Source: Anaerolineaceae bacterium UBA2274 (GTDB lineage Bacteria; Chloroflexota; Anaerolineae; Anaerolineales; Anaerolineaceae). Taken from it: DNA of 17,693 nucleotides. The stretch spans positions 1,715-19,407 of the forward strand of contig DDWY01000050.1 of assembly GCA_002347705.1 (NCBI GenBank), given 5' to 3'. Within the stretch, counting starts at the first letter, position 1, and every line of letters begins with the position of its first letter. Below the pieces are notes generated by a model, which was given only the letters and a program-made list of their open reading frames with translations, ran no database searches and was not told where the DNA came from. Positions 14,837 to 17,693 of this stretch are shown one piece after another. The position numbers and the translations under genes were made by a program.

Positions 14837-14842
14837 TATAAT
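14837..14842 (+). promoter_or_regulatory. Candidate distal -10 of hppA
   Basis: A consensus TATAAT lies 17 bp downstream of CTCACA (14814-14819), which matches four of six -35 positions. Transcription from it would give a leader of roughly 115 bases. Confidence 0.4.
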
Positions 14843-14912
14843 CTACTGTCGTTAAATTGATGTCAGCAAACTGATCATGCGGTTTATACCCCATCAATAG
14901 CAATTTATTTTT

Positions 14913-14941
14913 TTGGCAAATTATTTTATTGTGGAAATAAT
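14913..14941 (+). promoter_or_regulatory. Candidate proximal promoter of hppA
   Basis: TTGGCA (14913-14918), a 17-bp spacer and AATAAT (14936-14941). Transcription would start near 14948, only about 16 bases before the ATG at 14964, which leaves the AGAAAGG ribosome binding site at the extreme 5' end. Confidence 0.45.
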
Positions 14942-14963
14942 CCAGAAAGGCTAATGGTCAACG

Positions 14964-17066
14964 ATGGTTTCAACTGACCCTGCTCTAAATCCAAATCCTA
15001 TTAAAGATAATATCTCTTCAATTTTGCGCAATCGCTGGTTTTTCTTAGGAGTCGGCGTACTCATAGCCAGTATCGTACTCATGCTGACACTGGACATGCA
15101 GCTCTACGCTGTCTCTATGTCTGTAGGTTTGATGGGTATAGGTTTGGCAGCCTACTTCATCCTGCGCATCACGCTTCGACAGGTCAAGTCCAAAAGTATG
15201 ACCGCCGCAGCAAGTGATATCCGGGAAGGCGCACGCACCTACCTCAGAAGGCAGATCAAGACGATATTGCTGGTAACGCCTTTCTTTGCGGCACTTTTGT
15301 ATTGGATCCTGGACTGGAAAGCAGCAGTGACTGCAGTTTGCGGCGTTCTGACCTCTTTGCTGGCGTCATATATCGGGATGAGCGTGAGCGTGCGGACAAA
15401 CCTGCAAACCGCGGATATCGCCAATGAAGGCAAGGGCAGTCCCTTCCGCATCGCCCTGTTTGGCGGTTCGGTTATGGGCTTCTGCATCACAGGCTTGAGC
15501 CTGATCGTGCTTTCCGTCCTGTTCAGCATTTTCAAGGATCCTGATTCTCTGATCGGTTTTGCTTTTGGCGGCGGTCTGGCAGCCTTATTTGCCCAGATTG
15601 GCGGTGGAATTTTTACAAAATCCGCGGACATTGGCGCGGACATGGTGGGCAAAATCGAGGAAAACATCCCTGAGGATGATCCGCGTAACGCGGCAGTCAT
15701 CGCAGACCTGGTGGGTGATAACGTTGGCGACTGCGCGGGACGCGGCGCAGACCTGTTCCAGACTTTCAGTGACGACCTGGTCACTGGGTCCATTGTGGCC
15801 GTCGCCATGGTATCAGTTTATGGACAGAGAGGCCTCTTCTTCCCGTTTCTGATCCAGAGTGTGGGTATTGTTGCATCTGCCATTGGCATTTTTGCCAGCC
15901 GGGAATGGAAACCCGGAATGTCGCCAGCCACACAGTTCAACATTGGTTTGTTTGTGAGCTCAATTCTGAGCATTATCGGCGCGACAATCATGTCACTTAT
16001 ATTGCTGGACGATTGGATCATTGCCATCGCAGCCACTTTGGGAGTCCTAATCACCACAGTTGCCTCCGTGAGCACGCGTTATTACGCGGGCATGGAAGGT
16101 AAGCCGGTCAAGAACATTGCCAAAGCATCAAAACGAGGTGCTGCCCTAAACCTGATCACGGGAATTTCCTACGGCTTGCAGAGCCCTGTTTTGCCAGTAA
16201 TTGTCCTGATGGGTGTGGTGATTGGTGTTTATACGCTTTCAGGCAACAGTCTTATGGCATTGGTGGGTGTCAATATCGGAACTGACCTTTTGATCACTTT
16301 CATCATGGCTGCTGATGCCTTTGGGCCGATTGTGGATAATGCCGCAGGAATTGCCGGAATGGCAGAGGCGGACAGAAAGGTCGTGAAGAAGCTTTCCAAG
16401 CTCGATTCGGTCGGTAACACAATGAAAGCCATCACCAAAGCCTATGCCATGATCTCTGGAACGATCACAGCCTTTGTCATCTTCCTGACATTTTACAGAC
16501 TTGCAGGCATCGACGCAATCGATGTCACCACACCCTTTAACCTCAGTTTCCTGTTTATTGGAGCCTGTCTGCCATTCCTGATCTCCTCACTTGTGATTGG
16601 ATCAACTGCCAGAACTGCTGAAAAGATGGTGGATGAGGTCCGCGACCAATTTACAAAAAATCCGGACATTATCAAGGGCTTGGCCAAACCGGATTATTCT
16701 CACTGCATTGACATTGCCACGCGCAACGCGCTGCACGAGATGATCCTGCCAAGCGCGATCAGCGTGTTGGTGCCGATAGGGATCGGCTTTGCCTTTGGTA
16801 TGAATGCCTTGGGAGCGGTTTTGGTGGGCTCGGTGGCGTGCTCTGCCCTTCTGGGACCTTTCTTCAACAACACTGGCACCGCGTTTGACAATGCCAAGAA
16901 GACCATTGAGGACATGGAAAATATGCGCGGCACCCCCCAGCACATTGCAGCCGTAATTGGAGACACCGTCGGAGATTCCCTCAAGGATGTTGCCGGGCCT
17001 TCAACGCTGATCTTTATGAAGCTGATCGGCATGGCATCCCTGCTGATTGTGCCGCTATTCAAATAA
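14964..17066 (+). CDS. hppA: Membrane-bound proton-translocating pyrophosphatase, K+-independent type
   Basis: This 700-residue integral membrane pump hydrolyses cytosolic PPi and exports protons, conserving energy from biosynthesis. It shows many (about 15-16) hydrophobic segments and all PPi/Mg-binding blocks: TKSADIGADMVGKIEENIPEDDPRNAA (218-244), DLVGDNVGDCAGRGADLF (248-265), GPIVDNAAGIAGMAE (454-468) and GDTVGDSLKDVAGPS (666-680). The GNTMKAITKA motif (484-493) has Lys488 and Thr491 at the two positions that are Ala in K+-dependent enzymes. This marks the K+-independent, H+-pumping class. Full length, with no frameshift. The ATG at 14964 lies 13 bases after AGAAAGG; a closer ATG at 14954 opens only a seven-codon frame. 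The gene is divergent from the importer operon and appears monocistronic. No clear terminator follows. Confidence 0.96.
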   Translation: MVSTDPALNPNPIKDNISSILRNRWFFLGVGVLIASIVLMLTLDMQLYAVSMSVGLMGIGLAAYFILRITLRQVKSKSMTAAASDIREGARTYLRRQIKTILLVTPFFAALLYWILDWKAAVTAVCGVLTSLLASYIGMSVSVRTNLQTADIANEGKGSPFRIALFGGSVMGFCITGLSLIVLSVLFSIFKDPDSLIGFAFGGGLAALFAQIGGGIFTKSADIGADMVGKIEENIPEDDPRNAAVIADLVGDNVGDCAGRGADLFQTFSDDLVTGSIVAVAMVSVYGQRGLFFPFLIQSVGIVASAIGIFASREWKPGMSPATQFNIGLFVSSILSIIGATIMSLILLDDWIIAIAATLGVLITTVASVSTRYYAGMEGKPVKNIAKASKRGAALNLITGISYGLQSPVLPVIVLMGVVIGVYTLSGNSLMALVGVNIGTDLLITFIMAADAFGPIVDNAAGIAGMAEADRKVVKKLSKLDSVGNTMKAITKAYAMISGTITAFVIFLTFYRLAGIDAIDVTTPFNLSFLFIGACLPFLISSLVIGSTARTAEKMVDEVRDQFTKNPDIIKGLAKPDYSHCIDIATRNALHEMILPSAISVLVPIGIGFAFGMNALGAVLVGSVACSALLGPFFNNTGTAFDNAKKTIEDMENMRGTPQHIAAVIGDTVGDSLKDVAGPSTLIFMKLIGMASLLIVPLFK

Positions 17067-17128
17067 TTTACAGTTCCATTTCTGAGCTTGCGGTTTCGCT
17101 GCCAGTCTTGTGAATGACAACTGCCCGT

Positions 17129-17219
17129 GGTGGGTAGGCTATAATCGGGCATACTTCTGCGTTTGCTTTGTGACGCCAACCCACCTTACCTGCTGCGCGG
17201 CGAATTTTCACGTCGCTTC
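17129..17219 (+). repeat. 57-bp inverted-repeat element, copy 4, with 34-bp shared flank
   Basis: The element proper is 17129-17185 (GGTGGGTAGGCTAT ... GACGCCAACCCACC). The following bases through GCGGCGAATTTTCACGTCGC match the flank of the copy at 17508, so the repeated unit here is about 90 bp. Confidence 0.85.
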
Positions 17220-17236
17220 GCTGCGGGGATGATAAA

Positions 17237-17278
17237 CGACGTGGCGATCTCGCCTATCACGTCGACCCAATAGCAAAA
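17237..17278 (+). repeat. 42-bp direct repeat CGACGTGGCGATCT..., copy 1
   Basis: It begins CGACGTGGCGATCTC and ends CGTCGACCCAATAGCAAAA. It recurs at 17645-17686 at a constant offset of 408 bp with a few internal differences. Its ends CGACGTG/CACGTCG can pair. Confidence 0.8.
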
Positions 17279-17327
17279 AAGAGATTGCCACACCCCCTCT
17301 CCAAACACCAGGATTATGGTTGGTTAG

Positions 17328-17366
17328 CAACGGGGGTTCGCAATGACAGATTGTCTGTCATCGCGA
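17328..17366. repeat. Head-to-head repeat around GCAATGACA, copy 1
   Basis: TCGCAATGACAGA (17338-17350) and TCTGTCATCGCGA (17354-17366) form an inverted repeat matching 12 of 13 positions around a TTG loop. The left 21 bases (17328-17348) recur exactly at 17597-17617. TCGCAATGACAGATT also occurs at 105-119. Confidence 0.8.
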
Positions 17367-17414
17367 TAAGCAGTGCGACGTAACCTTATTCATACAAACA
17401 CGACACATTGGTAG

Positions 17415-17470
17415 GGTGGGTTGGCGTCATAGTATCTCGCCCCACCTTAATATAAAATAGCCAACCCACC
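17415..17470 (-). repeat. 56-bp inverted-repeat element, copy 5 (reverse orientation)
   Basis: Read on the minus strand it starts GGTGGGTTGGCTAT and ends GACGCCAACCCACC, followed by CTAC. The terminal repeat is perfect here (GGTGGGTTGGC / GCCAACCCACC), unlike the other copies, which have one mismatch. Confidence 0.8.
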
Positions 17471-17507
17471 ATGAACAGCAATCTCCCTATTCACGCAGTA
17501 ATGCTGC

Positions 17508-17595
17508 GGTGGGTAGGCTATAACCCGGTGTACTCCTGCATATGCTTTGTGACGCCAACCCACCCTACCTGTGCGGCGAATTTTCACGTCGCTTC
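17508..17595 (+). repeat. 57-bp inverted-repeat element, copy 6, with shared flank
   Basis: The element proper is 17508-17564. Both ends match copy 4 and the interior is similar (TGCTTTGTGACGCC shared). The flank GTGCGGCGAATTTTCACGTCGC is also shared with copy 4. Confidence 0.85.
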
Positions 17596-17596
17596 A

Positions 17597-17686
17597 CAAC
17601 GGGGGTTCGCAATGACAAATAACCTGTCATCGCGAGGAGCGAAGCGACGTGGCGATCTCACTTTTCACGTCGACCCAATAGCAAAA
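17597..17686. repeat. Head-to-head repeat copy 2 plus second 42-bp unit
   Basis: CAACGGGGGTTCGC (from 17597) through AATGACA faces TGTCATCGCGAGGAGCGAAG (from 17625), then runs into the second CGACGTGGCGATCT...AATAGCAAAA unit (17645-17686). The GAGGAGCGAAGCGACGTGGCGATCTC wording belongs to a widespread class of bacterial intergenic repeats. Confidence 0.75.
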
Positions 17687-17693
17687 GACAACT

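Larger units (their letters stand above)
14511..14963. other. Divergent promoter region between importer operon and pyrophosphatase
   Basis: About 450 bp, AT-rich, with no gene. Its left end is the potential structured leader of the importer operon. A 12-bp dyad TTTACCAGTAAA (14606-14617) lies about 100 bp upstream of the importer start and could be an operator. Promoter candidates for the pyrophosphatase are described separately. No convincing -35/-10 pair was found for the importer operon. No repeat of the families seen elsewhere in the window occurs here. Confidence 0.6.
17067..17693. other. Gene-free, repeat-dense region at the right edge
   Basis: No credible gene in ~630 bp. Nearly all of it consists of repeats: three copies of the 56-57 bp inverted-repeat element (one inverted), two copies of a CGACGTGGCGATCT...CGACCCAATAGCAAAA unit, and two head-to-head units around GCAATGACA / TGTCATCGCGA. 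The hppA gene ends at its left side without an obvious terminator. The window ends inside this region. Confidence 0.75.

Noticed and set aside
16700..17179. 159-codon minus-strand frame over the end of hppA
   Set aside because: It is mostly antisense to conserved pyrophosphatase codons and begins inside a repeat element.
17129..17595. Possible CRISPR-like array from repeated units
   Set aside because: Copies are few, in both orientations, spaced hundreds of bases apart and with conserved ends but variable centres. There are no uniform spacers and no cas genes.

Overview
The window is a stretch of bacterial chromosome of moderate GC content. It carries nine convincing protein genes, separated by intergenic regions full of short hairpin-forming repeats. 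I see no rRNA, tRNA, CRISPR array, transposase, integrase or phage gene. The gene set and the density of small repeats resemble anaerobic Chloroflexota (Anaerolineae-like). Supporting hints are a K+-independent-type membrane pyrophosphatase, a BMP nucleoside importer, a cytosolic GH1 glycosidase and a YLPL motif after the membrane anchor of a surface protein. This assignment is an inference from general resemblance, not a measured match.

Layout: (1) 1-583 is a repeat-containing leader region. (2) 584-1393 (+) is deoC, closed by a clear intrinsic terminator. (3) 1454-2379 is a mosaic of hairpin repeats with no credible gene. (4) 2380-3201 (+) is a membrane-anchored protein with two FxLYD-like domains. 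(5) 3324-8011 (+) is an autoregulated-looking operon: a strong sigma70 promoter with an inverted-repeat operator over its -10, a MarR repressor, and two half-transporter genes forming a heterodimeric type IV ABC exporter (one degenerate and one canonical ATP site). It ends in a perfect 14-bp-stem terminator. (6) 8110-9435 (+) is a cytoplasmic GH1 beta-glycosidase. (7) 14510-9728 (-) is a four-gene BMP-type nucleoside ABC importer operon in the order permease, permease, lipoprotein, ATPase. It has a potentially structured leader and a strong hairpin between the lipoprotein and ATPase genes. (8) 14964-17066 (+), divergent from the importer, is a membrane-bound proton-pumping pyrophosphatase with the K+-independent signature. 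(9) 17067-17693 is another repeat-dense region.

How the genes fit together: the importer would bring in nucleosides. DeoC would feed their deoxyribose into central metabolism, the glycosidase would release glucose or similar sugars from imported oligosaccharides or glycosides, and the pyrophosphatase would recover energy from PPi. This suits an energy-limited fermentative scavenger. The exporter with its MarR regulator is a separate stress or efflux unit. No gene in the window looks like an undescribed system. The least explained content is the intergenic repeats: six copies of a 56-57 bp inverted-repeat element, other hairpin families sharing a CCTACG right end, and head-to-head repeat units at the right edge.
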